In this document: positions 23,901 through 36,900 of the stretch, in pieces | Layout: every line of letters starts with the position of its first letter | Position numbering within the stretch: the stretch's first letter is position 1 | NCBI GenBank assembly: GCA_905178155.1 | Contig: CAJINV010000016.1 | Span: 1,233,199 to 1,297,198 of the forward strand | Source of the DNA: Amoebophrya sp. A120 | Taxonomy: Eukaryota; Sar; Dinophyceae; Syndiniales; Amoebophryaceae | Length of the DNA stretch: 64,000 bases | Direction: 5' to 3' | Made by a program: the position numbers and the translations under genes | Notes under the pieces: generated by a model | Database searches by the model: none | Told to the model about the DNA's origin: nothing | Seen by the model: the letters and a program-made list of their open reading frames with translations, nothing else

Positions 23901-26900
23901 AACTTCCAGATGCGTCAGCTTCATCGTCGGTAACCCCGCCGCGCGGCCCGGGGAACATCAAAGGCGCGGAGGCACTAGTCTCAGACCTCTCCGTCGCCGG
24001 CTTGGGCAGATCCTGCAAGAATTGCTTCTCCAAATTCTCCAGCAGCATAGAAGTTTTGTCGCTCGGGATCCAAAGGCTGTCCGCAAAGGTCCTCGTCCGC
24101 GGGCTGACCGGCGGGCGGAACGGTTCTTGACGTCGGGTGACGCCGGCTTTATCGTCGTACTCTTTCGGGTCGACCGGAGCATTTCCATTTCCTCGAGAGT
24201 GTTGATTTTGATGCGAATAGAAAGTTCCCGGCGGCTTCAGCAGGTTCGATGAACTACTGCTGCCTGCTCCGCTTCCGTACTGGCTCGAAGACGCAGCTTT
24301 TCCTCGCCCGGCTCCTTTCCAACCCGGGTGATATGCCCGGTTAGAAGTTGTACCTTCCTGGTCATTCGAAGAAGTGGAAGCCGAGCTGAAATGGCGCTTT
24401 TGCTCCTTATCCGAGTCTCTGTCTCCTCCTTCCGCCAAATTCAAGGCGTGTTGTTCGAAATCAAAAAAGTCTTGGTCGTGGTCCACACGATTATTTTTTG
24501 GAGTGCGTGCAAGTTCCTTCCAGTGTTCCGCGACTTTCTTCGCCCGTTTTTTGTCGCTTGGCTTCCTGAAATAAGACCCTTCGTGCCAAGCGGGGGCGGT
24601 ATTGCTTGGCATTTTGTTCCAATGCTGTTGACTCTGCTTGTTGTTCCGCCGGTTATGTGTTCCAAACTTGTTCCAGCCAGAAGTAGAGGATGAAGGCCCG
24701 GTTGTTGTAGGTCCTGACCCACTGCCGAAATCCCCATCGCTCGGGCCGAAAGACGGAACGCCTTGTTCAGGGCTGGCTTCGTGAGGACCACTACCGTGGC
24801 CCGGCCACGGAGAATTGGAATCGTGCTCCTGAAGATGATGCCCATCAGAATGTTGAACAGCACCACCTGCTCCGGTGTAATTATCGAAACCAAACCCAAA
24901 CCCACCAGCTCCCGTCGTCCAATTCCCCGGCGCGGGACCCGTAGTGCCGTTATTGAAGAAGTTCTGTGGCCACTCAAAAGGCGCGGTCATCCAGCTTGAG
25001 CTCGCGTTATACGGCACGAACACCGCCGGGACGGCAACGCCGACCCAGGCCTGCAATGGGTTACCGTTCTCGTCCGTCATCAGCTGTGGTTGTTCTTGGG
25101 CATTTCCACCTCCTAAGCTAAAACTTGACCCGGCGCCGGGGGAACGGAGAAGCATTTGCTGGTCTACTGTTCCGGGTGGGGAAGGGGAAGACTGCTCGTA
25201 GTTTTCGATTTCGTCATCTGTATCGATATGGTCCGCAGCACCGACGGTATTGGAGTTGGTCCCAACCTGTTCATCACTATCCCCACGGGTTGTGGTGCTC
25301 GCCACGTGGTACGTCTCTGGTTCTGGCGTTGGCGGGTAGAAGACCTCTTCGCCCGTGGAAACAGTGCGAGAAGCCAGGCCGTGGCTTGGGGATGTAGGGG
25401 AGCGAGGCTCGTCTGCTCCGTCCGCTGCAGGAGCTCTCGCGTCATCGTGTTTTGGTGACGAAATTATATCGCCAAATCCAAGATCGACATCCAACTGGGT
25501 GCGGAGAGATTTGGACGGGAGCCGCGGCGTGGAGCAGCTGGACTGGGAGATAACGTGGTCGTGTAAGGGCAGGTTCGAGCCGCGCGAGTCGGGTGTTAGT
25601 TGGTCGTGCGCGGTCGACCTAATAGAATTTGGACAATATTACGAACACGTTTCTTTGACGAGGGGAAAGTGTAACAGGCAAAGAAAATCCAATCAGAATT
25701 CGAAACAACAAATGAAAACTACAGGAACGCACCTGCCCCCAGCACAAGCCGCATCCTGCTCCTTCCTCAGTTCGGAGTACATCTCTTCATGTTCGTGCCC
25801 CCGTGTAGTCCTACTAGCTTCGGCATTCGACAGATTTTCCATCATTTCCTCCATTGTGGGGGGGCTGTTTGTCCGCGATGTTTCTTGCTCAGCAGTGTGC
25901 CGCAGTTGTTCCCTCTCGCTTTCCAAGTTTCTCTCGATCTCCAGCTCTTTCAACTTGTTGGTCAAGTCATCCTGTGCAAAAGTATCGCACTCGTATAAAT
26001 GCAAGTCTTGTAGCATTACAAATATTTTCCTTAAGGTAAATCAGCAAGACAAATTTTATTTCTCATGCTGAGAAAATTTGTAATGCATTTATACGAGTAC
26101 GATACTTTTGCAGTTCATACAAGTCATCTAGAGTTGCTTGCTGCAGCAAAGCATCGTCGCGGTCGTCGAGGACCTGCTGCTGCTGCTGCGCGTTAGAAGG
26201 AGACATCGGTGATGTGACCACAAAACCAGTTGAGCTCGCGGGTTGCTGATGCTGAGTGGCAGGTGAAGCGAGTGCAGAGTCGCCCACGGCTGTACAAATT
26301 GGTTCATCTTCTTCTTTTCTTTCACTGGCTCATGCGATTGAATTAATATGATCTGCGGAAACATGATTGTACTCGTAATGCTCATATGTAAACAAGCTCA
26401 AGAAGCGATGTAATGATCATCTTCAAGACATCATGATGAGCAGTGCAGAGTATGTAGGTACCATCTCCCCCCGCAACAACCCTCGACGGCGCCAGGAAGT
26501 GAGCTTCCCCTGCGGAAGATGAAGCAGCAGTCTCGCCAACAACATCGGCGGAACTGCCTGCGCGTGCGTTCTCATCTCGTATGTGAAGTTCCGTGCGGCC
26601 AGCACGAGCAGTGGGAGTCCGTATCGGGGATTTCCCGGTCCGCGGCGTGTGAATTCGATGGAACTCTGCTTCCCCTTGCTGCGGAGGTTGTTGGTTCTCT
26701 TTATCCCTGGTAGATGACCTCAGCACATTCTCGAAAGCAGCATCAAACTCTTGCCCCGCATCAACAGACCTGGTTGGGGAAGGAGAGGCTTGTCGTCTCG
26801 GTGTGGCCAAGTCGAACGTTTCGACCCCTGTCGTGGGTAGATGAAGCTGCTGGGAGACGGCCTCTTGCGGTACATTCCCTCGAGGCGAAAGAGGTGCTCC

Positions 26901-29860
26901 GCTCGATTCAGCAGCAGCAGCAGCCGATGACGATGCCGCAGCTCCTGCGTTACTAGCGTTCTGATTTGCAGCAAGCGCGGCTGGCGGCGTGACCACGATT
27001 TTCAAGACGTTAGTATTTCCATCAGACGCTGTCAGCGGCCCGGGTTTCCGGCTCTCCAAAACCGAAAAGTCCTCGTCATCTTCAAAAATCGCAAACCGGT
27101 TGTTCCCAATCTCCCGGGCCATCAGCGTGCCGGAGCTAGCGGACGTTGAACTTCCGGCAGAATGACGCTCCGTGGTGGTGGAAGGCCGGTTTTGGTGGGG
27201 GTGTAACGCCCTCTGGGGGTCATCTTCACGGTGCTGGTCCGGAGAGGTGGAAGCTTCCAAAACAGCGGCGGGTTCTTGGTCATACGCATTCGAGTCATCT
27301 TCAGCCACCGATGATGAATCAACCTCCATGGGATCATCGTGGTTTACCACGTCATCCTTTCGGTGTTCCTGTCGTGATTGAGATCCAGTTTTACCAGACA
27401 TGCAAAGTGGACAGATCATTCTATTCCTTCAAAGGAGTCCAAGAACTTGAAACAGGATATTACAATCATGAGTACGATCATTACGAATCGATAACTTCGT
27501 ACCTCGTCAGAGGCTTCCGGCTTCGAGTGCTGCCCATCTTCCTGAGCGTTCTCCTGCTGCAATCGCTGTTCATCTTCTGCCGCAGGAGCCGTGTTCGAAC
27601 TACTGGCCGCAAGGTTCTTCGTTGCAGCTTCCGCGTTCAGCGGCAGAATATTCGGGAAGAGCGAACATGAGCGCGACAGCATACAGTCCCGGAAATTCTG
27701 GTTGGAGAAAAGACCAGCCGTTTGAGGACCAGCATCTGGCTTTTCCACAGTCGAACGCAGTTCCTCGTCAACATCGTTCCCCACCGCAGCACCTGGAGTC
27801 GTCCCAATTGAATCGGAGCTTGGGGCGTCGCTGGCACTCGTCTTGTTCTCATCATCCGAAGAGCTACTGTCGTGGTTGGAATAGCCGCTTTTCATCTTCT
27901 TGTTGTCAGATGTGCTGTCCGGCTCAGGCTTCGGTTCACCATTACCTGAGGTACTAGTTGCACCTCCGCGTTGATTCGCATTCCCCCGTGGCGATGGTGC
28001 GTTTTGCTCTTCTTCCTTCTTGCTAGCAGCATTCACCGGAGAGGGGGACAACCCCCGCCAAATTCCTTGTCTCAGAATCTCCATCGTGTCACTTCCATCA
28101 AAGGGGGAAGGAGACCGAAAGCGTGATTGGTTCAACGTCTTCTGTGTGGGAGTCGTGGGCTGGAGTAGGCGAGAAGAAGAAGATGATGATGCTCCTCCAG
28201 TGCTACCGGCGGCGGTACTAGTGAATGCCGCTGGCCGCGGATAGTTCTGCTGGTTGTACATCCTGTTCCCTCGGGGCGGAACATCCTCGATCTCGTGAAC
28301 CGCGGAGGCAGGAGTGGGAGAAAGTGGGTTTCTGTGTGCCAGCGACGTCAGCGGCAAGAAGGGTTTCTATCGTAGCAAAAAAAGCTGGAGTCAAGTTCAA
28401 TTCGTCATATACATCAAAGCAAGGAGAACTACATCTTCCCACACCACAGAAAGAGTGAATGTGGAAAATCACATGCAAAATGCATCCGTGAGAGAGAGAG
28501 AGAGAGAGTGATTCTGATTTGTGACAACTCCAAGTTTGCAAACTCGATAGTTCTAAAAACGAGCCAAAGTTGTATAGCTGCCCCGCTGGGGGAGCGACAC
28601 TTTTGTTGAGCATCAGCTTCGGCTTTCCAGCGGCTTCCGGTGAGGCAGCTTCCTCTTCATCGTCGTCATTTCCAAACCGCGGCGAGCGCGGCCCGTCCTC
28701 CACCGGCTCTGGTGATCTACTCAAATCCCGGAGGCGATCCGGCTCGGATTGCGCGTAATCATCTCCCGTATATGTTGTTGTGGTCGTGCGCTCGTTGACC
28801 TCGCGTCCAGGGCCTGTATTTTTGATGTTTTGTCAAGAAGAAATTTTGAGGAATGGTATGCTTGTCTGGCTTTCTGATGAAGTGAAGTGTATCTCTATGT
28901 GCAGTCTACCACACGGCATGGCAAAGTTGTTTTTATTCCCAAACGACACATCATACCCCGATAGATAATGCCGAGCGGAGCAGCCATAAAGAGATAGTCC
29001 GGGCAGCTTTTCGGGCGGCGGTTGCCGAGCAAGCTAGACTGCTGCAACATCTGATGTTCATCCGAAAGTGCAGCAGACTGCTCATCCTTGCAGCTTGTAC
29101 TTTTAGCGTGATGAAACGCGGCCGCCCGAGTTAGCAAACCTATGTGAGGGGTCGTGTGTACGAGTAAATAGAACGCATGTAGTTCTTGACAAGTCGTCGA
29201 TAGTACCTCCTTGCATGTGCTCAGCACGTTGCGCAAGCTTGTGGGAATTTGTAAATCTCTGAAACGCTGACTGCCGCCGCGCGACAGAGGTAGAAGTAGA
29301 CGACTGAACACGATTCGAGATTCCCTCACCGCTCTGCGTATCTGAGATTCGATATTAGTCTTGCATTTGCAAGCAGCAGAAATTTTCCGTGTGTTTTGAA
29401 AAATTGATCATGATGTAAATGCATCATACAGGGGATACACCGCACATCAACAAGGTCGTGCCAGGCGCGGTTGGATCTTCTATCTACGAAAAGCAACTGT
29501 ACCCCGAAACGCCAGCGGCTTTCTTCCACTCGGAAACACCACCGGACCGTTGGGGCGATAGCTTCGCGTTTTCTCCTGTTGGTCCTCCATCGCAACGTCG
29601 CCACTGCTCCCAGCGCCGCTCCCCGCGCTTGTTCCAGAAGCGGCCGACAAAACTCCATCCTCCGAGTTGGAAGAGCGTTTCAGGCCGGAACCGGACCGCC
29701 AGATACGGCCGGTTTTGGGCCGAGACGGAGTCGATGTGATTGCCTCGTCATCGGATGTCGCGTGGACAAAAACCTGGCCTTGCTCGGAAAGAAGGTGAAG
29801 ACTGGTTTGAAGGACGAGCGAAACAGAAAGAAGACAACGAAACACTGGAGACGATCTCAT
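17937..29860 (-). CDS. Giant secreted or membrane-targeted low-complexity protein (about 3,178 aa)
   Basis: Not recognised. Fifteen exons can be joined in one frame: 29860-29503, 29341-29207, 29139-28957, 28813-28578, 28366-27503, 27395-26462, 26289-26120, 25962-25733, 25618-22628, 22466-21111, 20869-20631, 20516-19906, 19703-18711, 18441-18399 and 18130-17937. The total is 9,537 bases with no internal stop. The N-terminus (MRSSPVFRCLLSVSLVL, then LHLLSEQGQVFVHA) looks like a signal peptide. The rest is mostly S/T/E/P/Q-rich disorder with Gly/Asn-rich and acidic tracts. Near residue 2300 a hydrophobic stretch (LACLTAAAVPLALTGTHLAL) could span a membrane, and another (LLAVGAMAAHAVL) lies near the end. 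Seven introns are introners. Two junctions are non-canonical: the donor near 28577 is not GT, and the acceptor near 27396 is TCTG. It could be a surface or secreted protein of a parasite, but that is speculation. Confidence 0.65.
18136..18398. mobile_element. Introner, family F2, in giant gene
   Basis: 263 bp with F2 ends (TATCAAATG...CATTTGATA). The duplication ccgca is exact. Removal restores HELADEEDD. Confidence 0.93.
18447..18710. mobile_element. Introner, family F2, in giant gene
   Basis: 264 bp with F2-like ends. The flanks are agctc and agctg (4 of 5). Removal gives DNIAAVEEAKA in frame. It lies only 48 bp from the next F2 copy. Confidence 0.88.
19709..19905. mobile_element. Introner, family F2, in giant gene
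   Basis: 197 bp, shorter than other F2 copies. The flanks are aaccg and gaccg (4 of 5). Removal gives GPVPVPAFSP in frame. Confidence 0.87.
20522..20630. mobile_element. Introner, family F3, in giant gene
   Basis: 109 bp, almost all inverted repeat (TATCCACAGAAAAAAACCC type). The duplication acagc is exact. Removal gives GTLFHGDYDS in frame. Confidence 0.92.
20875..21110. mobile_element. Introner, family F7, in giant gene
   Basis: 236 bp with long inverted ends containing TTCTCAACTGTTACATG. The duplication tcaga is exact. Removal gives GSTSDDEELL in frame. It is the only F7 copy in the window. Confidence 0.9.
22472..22627. mobile_element. Introner, family F1, in giant gene
   Basis: 156 bp with F1 ends. 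The duplication tctcg is exact. Removal gives KSDREHEEQP in frame. Confidence 0.93.
25968..26119. mobile_element. Introner, family F1, in giant gene
   Basis: 152 bp with F1 ends. The left terminus is CAT instead of TAT. The duplication caagt is exact. Removal gives LDDLTNKLKEL in frame. Confidence 0.9.
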
Positions 29861-30909
29861 CTTGAATTTGTTTTTTGAATTCGCTTTATTTGTAGTCATG
29901 ATCTTTTTTTCTTTCTCAGAGGAGCATCAAACTTACCACATCGAGCTTATTTCAAAGTCGATATTTGCATCGAACTTCGAATAAAGCGCAAACAGGTAAA
30001 GCTAATGGTCGAAATAAGTTTGATCATTTTCATGTCATGGCAATAAATGCCAATGCGATTCTGAAGCGGACGCTTCATGGTGAGTGTATTGAAAACGACT
30101 TCAACATCGGAAAATCTACGATCCACAAGAGAGAAATGCAAATGGAACCATGCCCCAGTGACCAAAAAATCGAGGATCAGGAAACTGAAAAGGGAGCGAG
30201 TCCATATCAATCAGGTGACGAGAACCACAAACGCGACATATTACTCAAGTTTACCACAGTTGCTTGCATTTTGTTCTTTTCGTTCTCGTTCTTCTAAAGC
30301 TCGGCAGGTCAAGACTTTCATCTGAGCGAGTACTTGATTTTGGCATCAGCCTTCTTCTATCATGTGTGTTCATTCATTTTCATCTGCGCTTCACGGGGAC
30401 GGGGAGGGCATATTTGGACTATTTTCATCATTCGGTTGGTACAGCAAAGCGTTTTGGTTTTTATTTGTGAGTGCTGTCGAATACGACTGAAACGTTACGA
30501 AAGGTGAATACCTCGCCGGGTCCATCCGATTGAAAATCTTAGTCTTACCATAGCTCACTCTACGTTCTCATACATTCTTCAATAATTTTACAGGTTCAAC
30601 ATCTCCAGAGATCAGGAGATCTCGATCAGGGAAAACTTAGCTCTTGTTTATTTCGTTCATCAGCACAATTGGAAGTCGGAATGATAATGAAGTAAAACTC
30701 GGATATTGTACGAGGCAGCCTCAGCACTGAGGTTGGGGGCTGACCCTATTTGACCAAAAATCAAGGAGACTAGACATCGTATTTTTGATGCGATAGCACG
30801 ATAAACATGAAGAAGCTTCAGCGTGCTCTTGCATCAGAGAGTTGATGGAAAAACGACACAACCAGTACGAGTAGCACGCCGGCGGGAATAAAATGAGTGA
30901 CCTTTCCCT
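29861..30909. other. Intergenic stretch without a recognised gene
   Basis: About 1 kb between two long minus-strand genes. No introner ends are present and only short frames occur on both strands. A frame at 30818-31114 encodes a hydrophobic helix but is out of frame with the gene to its right. Confidence 0.45.
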
Positions 30910-33900
30910 TCACCGAAACCGTTCGAACTTTCTGGCTCCAAGCCCTTGCGGCGACGACGCTCGTTGCTCTTCCCCCACCCCGAGAATCATCTCGTTCAGA
31001 AATTGTTTTTCCTGTCTGTGCTGCTCGGAAACCGCGACTAATGTGTTTTTCACTTTTTTTGACTGTAGTTTTCTCAGTGTGTTTTGAAACTCCGACTCCT
31101 GCGATTGGAACCAACTCGGGGAGTTGGAAAGGAAACTGTCGTTCATGTTTGTGGAGTTGTTCAACCAGGTCGAGGTACCGGGGGACAAGACGCTGCCCTC
31201 TTCGCCGAGCTGTTGTGAAATTTGATGACAGTGCTTGTCATGGAGATTTGCATATGCAGAAAAAAATGTGCTGCAGGTGCAGACCTCTGGTGCTAACAAG
31301 GTAAACGTAAAAATACAAATAGCCTCGTCGCGCCATCACTAGTACCTGCACACTCCGGAAATCTCCATCAAAAGTGTTGTTCAATCCCCGACCATGCTAT
31401 CGACAGGAAAATTCCCGCACATGCACAATCAAATGTGGCTTTCGCATGACAGGCGTTTCCTTCAAACCTCATCAGCATGACAAGTTGCTTGCTCTTCTAC
31501 GTTGGTGATATTTGTGTTGCATTTTGTGCATGTGCGGGAAATTTGTATTGCATACATGTCCCCCACTCTGCACCGATCCAGCACCTCCCGCACCGGAAAA
31601 CGTGTTTGCCATAGGCCTGGTCTTCTATGAGAGTGCACAACTCCCCCTCCCCCTCGTTTGAAGGGCATAAGCAGCAACACAAATGCTGGCATAAATGCAG
31701 CTTTTGCATGACAAATTCGCGACGGATTCTAGTCCTGTTTCGGCTTCCGAAACCTGTCATGCAAGAAGTGCAAAGAGAAAAGGGCACCGCATTCGGTATT
31801 TCGCATGACAAATGAGGGGGAGGGTAAGTTGTGCGCTGTCATATCTTCAAGCTCTTTTTCCCGCCGAAGCTGGTGCTGTTGGTCTTCAAATCCACCCCGG
31901 CGTTCCACATGGAATACGTACTCCTCGTCCCCTTGTCAACCTTACTAGACAAAGTCGACACTCCCCCGCCAACACTGCTGCTCGTCGACCGGTTGTGCTG
32001 CACGGAATTCGCTGTGTTGAAGCTGTTGGACGTTTGGGAAAAATCGAAGGAATTTGACAACTGCTGACTATTCATCGTGAGTTTATCCGTAGAGGAAAAC
32101 GTCCGGCTCATGGACCCGGTGTTGGTTTTATTCTCCTTCTTCGCTTCTAAGTACGCTTTCTTCCTTTCCTCCATTTCCTTTTTCCGGGCGTTGTAATCCT
32201 TTGGCTTACACCCGATCTCCCGAAACACCTTGCTATACGTCCGGTACACTGTAGTGTCTGCGATCGCGCGCATGACGGGGGGGAGAATGTGGAAAAAAGG
32301 GTCGTCGGCAAACTCGTCCTTCAAAGGTTTCTTCTTCGGATTGATCCCCCGTTTCGTCAAGATCTTCTCGTACATCCGTTCCACCTCTTCCGCTAACGAT
32401 ACGACAGACTCCTCATCTAACATCTCCGCATCAACGTCCTGCAGCATCTGTTGTAACTTCGCGAAATCCTCTCCCCGCTCCTTCAGAGATTCCCTCTTCC
32501 GTTCCATCAAGTGATCTCTGGTCTCTCTCGTCCGCGCATTCACCAGCATGCGAAATGTGGACAATGTCGGGATTTTCGGCACATTCGTCGGGTACAGTTC
32601 CGCCACCGCGTAGTTCGCGAACAGGGTAAGTGCCTGTTTGACCACGTTTTTCGCCAGTCCATCGACCGCTTGGTCGATCAGATTCGACGCGTTCCAGGAG
32701 GTTGCAAGCTGGAAATCGGTTCCAATCTTCTCCAGCATCTCCGGCTTGTTGTTTTTCTTCACTTCCCGGGACCTTTTGTAGAGGAACTGCAGCTCAATTT
32801 GGTCCTGGGAGAGGAGGACCGTCGGTTGCTCCGATTCCTCCGATTTGTTCCCGTCATTCTCCTGCGGGTTACCCGTAGCTGCATGATCGCCGTCAGCGGC
32901 GACGGCGAAGGGAGAGGAATTTGAGGTCATTCCTGGTGTTTCCGCCATTTCGTTCTCAAACTCATCAATGACGTCCATGATCAACTCTTCGATCAACTGA
33001 TCTTCCGCTGACAGTTCCGATCTCGGCTCCTGTAATTCGTCGTTCGGGACTTGAAATTTGTTCACTTTCGGCACTTGCGCCAGCTTCAAAGACAACTCTT
33101 CCAGCGTTTTCTGGTGTTCGATTGGCTGCCCTTTCTCCTGCTCCTCTTTCTGCAGTGCGAGTTTCCTTTCGTTCTTCGCCTGCAGCGTGTCCTGTTGTAA
33201 TTGCAACTCCGCGACTTCTATCAAATGCAAAAGTGTCTGGGTCGTCTGGAAGATTTCTAGATTTGTCATGCATATTTTCCATGAGCCATGATGTCTGTGA
33301 TGCATCATGCCGTAGCATCACAGATGTTTAGAGGGCTTTGTGATCATACCTCTACCGCATGAGAAATGCCCTCTCCGTGTAGGAGAAACAGGAGTCCTCA
33401 TCTTGCTGGTCATGCAATACAACTTTTTTTAGAATCCAAACACAGCATCACACGTTTAGAATCTTCCAGACCCAGACACTTTGGCATTTGATAACTTCCT
33501 CGTCGTTCAAGGGTCGGACCAATAATGGGTCGATTTTGATCAAGTCGAGCTCCGTCTTCCGTTCCCCGCGTTTTTCCAGTTCCACGGTGGTTAAAGGTTT
33601 CAACTCGATCTCCCCGGTTTTCTTGTCTCGCAGTTTGAAATCCTTGTCAAAACTCAAACAGGGTTTGTTCAACGCCCAGCGAAGCCTCGTACTGATAAAC
33701 CTCATGATTTGCTGGCCCAGTTGCCGCCCGCAGAGGTCAATCGGGGTGATGAATTGGTTTCCCGGGGTGGCGATTTTCTCGAACGCTAGGTCAGAGTCCA
33801 CATCGATCCGGCCGTGCATCAGGGGGGCTGATAGTAGTTCATTTGGTAAATAGTACGGCCTCCATGATGATACTTACATTAAAAAATGAGAATCACGCAA

Positions 33901-36900
33901 GACAAAACCACACACAATCGTGCAGCAAATCGCATCACAAAGAACAACAACAAAAACCAAAACAACAAAAGAACAAATTATACTCCAGTTCATTTGGAAT
34001 CTGGTTTTCGGAATGACCATGGAGTTGCACACGATATCCCGACTGCCCAAAGTGCTCTGATTCAGGCTGAAAAACGCGTTGGCCAATCCGCCGCACGCCA
34101 TCTTCAAGTGTTTGATGATAAACCCCGCGTTCGACCCTCCCTCACTGTTCCCCGATTTCCTTGTCCGTTCTAAAAACCCCGCTTTTTCCACCGCACGACA
34201 CCAGGTGGATAAAGTGTAGTTCGGCTTCAGTTCCTTCACTAATTGCGACAACGGGTAAAGATTCCCCCTTGCGGATTGGATCGGTTTTATCACGTTCAAA
34301 TGCCTTGATTTGTTCACATTCGCCGATTTGTTTGCGTTCGCGGCGGATAAATCCTGTAAGGAGGATAATTCCGTCGAGATCTGTATCCACACAAAAAAAC
34401 CCATGCCCATCCGCATGCATTTTTTGCATGACAAACACATGACTTGATACGTTTTTTGCATGACAAATTGGATGTGGATGGGTTTTTTCTGTGGATAATC
34501 GGCAATCCGGTTTTCGCCAAGTCGTGAAATTGAAACAGCTTTTTCGAATCGAAATCCATGGTACTGTGGAACTGATTCTTCCGGTATACCGCGTTCGCCA
34601 GCCGCTTGATGTAGAGTTTTTGGAAGTCGGAGAGGTAAGAAACGGCGTTTTCGCAGTCACCGTCCGGGACAAATTCGTAGTCGCCGTTGTTGAGGAGTTC
34701 GTTTTCCGCCTCTTCTTCTTCCAGAATGTGTTTAGGGACGGTCTTTCCGGATTTTTCACCGTACCGGTTCAGCATACCTGACAGGAAAATGGTGTGTAAG
34801 AACTTGCTCGACCTGAGACTGGTTGTTGCTGCACGAAAAAGATGGGAACGACAACGAATCCATGGGAAAATTGCATGACAAAACGCGGCGGCAACTACAG
34901 GAATTAATATTCTACCAGCCCTTTCCAGCTTGTGCACCGCTCTGACGTACGACGTCGCCTGGTCATCCGTCATTCCCGGCGCGGGAACCAGCATCGCTTT
35001 CAGATCTGTTGGCACGAAGCCCGCGACCGCTGCGTCTTGCGGTAACGCGTCGAGAATTTCCAACGTCTTTTTGTACCGCTTGATTTGGGGCATCTTCTCC
35101 CATTTTGGTTTCTCTTCCTTCTTCTCTTCCGCCGCACCGAGCGCTTGCTCGAGTAATTTCTCCTGCTCTTCCGAGGCGGTGGCGAAACTGCCGGACTTCT
35201 TCCTGTTGATCACCTTCATCTGTTTTTCCAGGTAGAGCCGCGCGTCGTCCAATTCGTTCTGTAATTCGTCGTCCGCTAAGTCGATGAGCTCGGCTTTCGG
35301 ATCGTACTTCATCTTGTGCATCGCGATTCTCGTTTTCAAGCTGTCTTTCAAGATTTTGTTCTCCTCCTCTACTTCCTTGCTGTAGCAGTAACAGCTGTTC
35401 TCCGAATCCATGAACATCGATTCCGTCTGAAACCGCCCGTCCGCCGACCGCGGCCGCTGCTTTTTCGGCTTCTTCGGCGGCGGCAGGCCGAGCTGATCGG
35501 CAAGAATTCTTTCCTGCTTGATTTCCTCGTGAATTTTCGCGACATAGGGTGGTAGAAATTGCCGGTGCACGTCGTGGGGGAGAGAATTGCGACCTGCTTC
35601 TTCCTCCGCTTCGGCTTTCTTCAGTGCAGCTGCCTCTACTTCTGCCGCGAGTTGCTTCGCTTTCTCTTGCGCCGCGAGACTGCTTGCCGGCGCGGTCTTC
35701 TGCTTCGTGATTGGCGAATTCGCTGCTTCGAGATCGTCTACGGGTTTTCCATCTTTTCCAACAGCAACAGCGGCATCCGCACCTCCATCCTCTTTCTCTT
35801 CCTCCCCCCGCGGGCTCGGACACCTCCCCGCACACCCCTGCAGCGGGATATTCGCCGCCTCGTCCCCAAAACACCGGTCCGCGGTTGGTAAGTCTTCCCC
35901 AAACAACCCGAACTGCACGATCGCGGCGCGGTTTTCCCTGGTCACTTCCGGCCAGTCCAGGATTTCCCTATCGATTTCTTCGGAGAAAAATTCAATTTGC
36001 TTCATATCCGGAAGAACAGCAGAAGCACTATCCTCCACCGCACCTGGACCAGTTACTTGTGGCTTGTGACTCGGGTAAATCAGCTTCTTCCAGTGCTCTT
36101 TCGCATCTTCCGGTACGACGTCGTTGACATCCCGTTCTGCTTTCAGATGCTTGTTCCACACGGCAGATATTTCGTTCAACTTTTCCGTGTAGCTTAAAAC
36201 CGTGGGGTCGGTTGTGTGGACTTTTTCGACGACAGAGTCTAACGAGTCTCTTTCCGGAATCAAATTTTTCAATTGCGGAAACACGTCCCAGCTCGGTTTG
36301 GGAATGAAACGTTTGTTCTTGATCGGCTTCTCTGGTAATCCGGTGTCTTTTTGAGTTTGGTTCAATTTTCCATAGTAGTCGGAGGACTGCGAAGCTCCGG
36401 AATCCGAGTCGTAGATCCCGTGTTTCATGAAAAGCTGCTGCGCTGTATCACAAGAAAAAGTGTTAACGTTAGCGGTTTTCACAGAATGCAGTCACGCATG
36501 ACAGTTTTTGCCCAATATGCTTGCTATGCATGACAAATTTGGGCACCTTTTGTGTTGCATTACTGCATCACAAATTCGAATTCCGTTAACCTTAACACTT
36601 TTCCCTGTGATACGCTGATGTTTGGTCATCTCCTTCTCCCCGGAGCGCCTTCTCCTCGGCTTCCAACCGATGTCTTTCCTCCTCGACGTGATCCGCGTGT
36701 TTCTGCAACTCGGATTCGTAGAAGTGGGAGTTCTTCTCCGCTTCGAGGCGTTTCTGTTCCGCTGCTTTTGCTTCCTCTGCCGCTAGCTTCGCTTCTTCCT
36801 CTCGTTTTGCGTCGGACATGAGGGAGGAGAGGAGTTTTTCCTGCTCTTGTCGGTACTCCTCGTCGGTATCGAGAGGTTTCTCGTCTTCTGCCGCATGATC

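Noticed and set aside
28490-28510. (ga)n run in the intron at about 28577-28367 taken as a mobile-element border
   Set aside because: No inverted ends or target duplication surround it; it is a simple microsatellite inside an ordinary intron.
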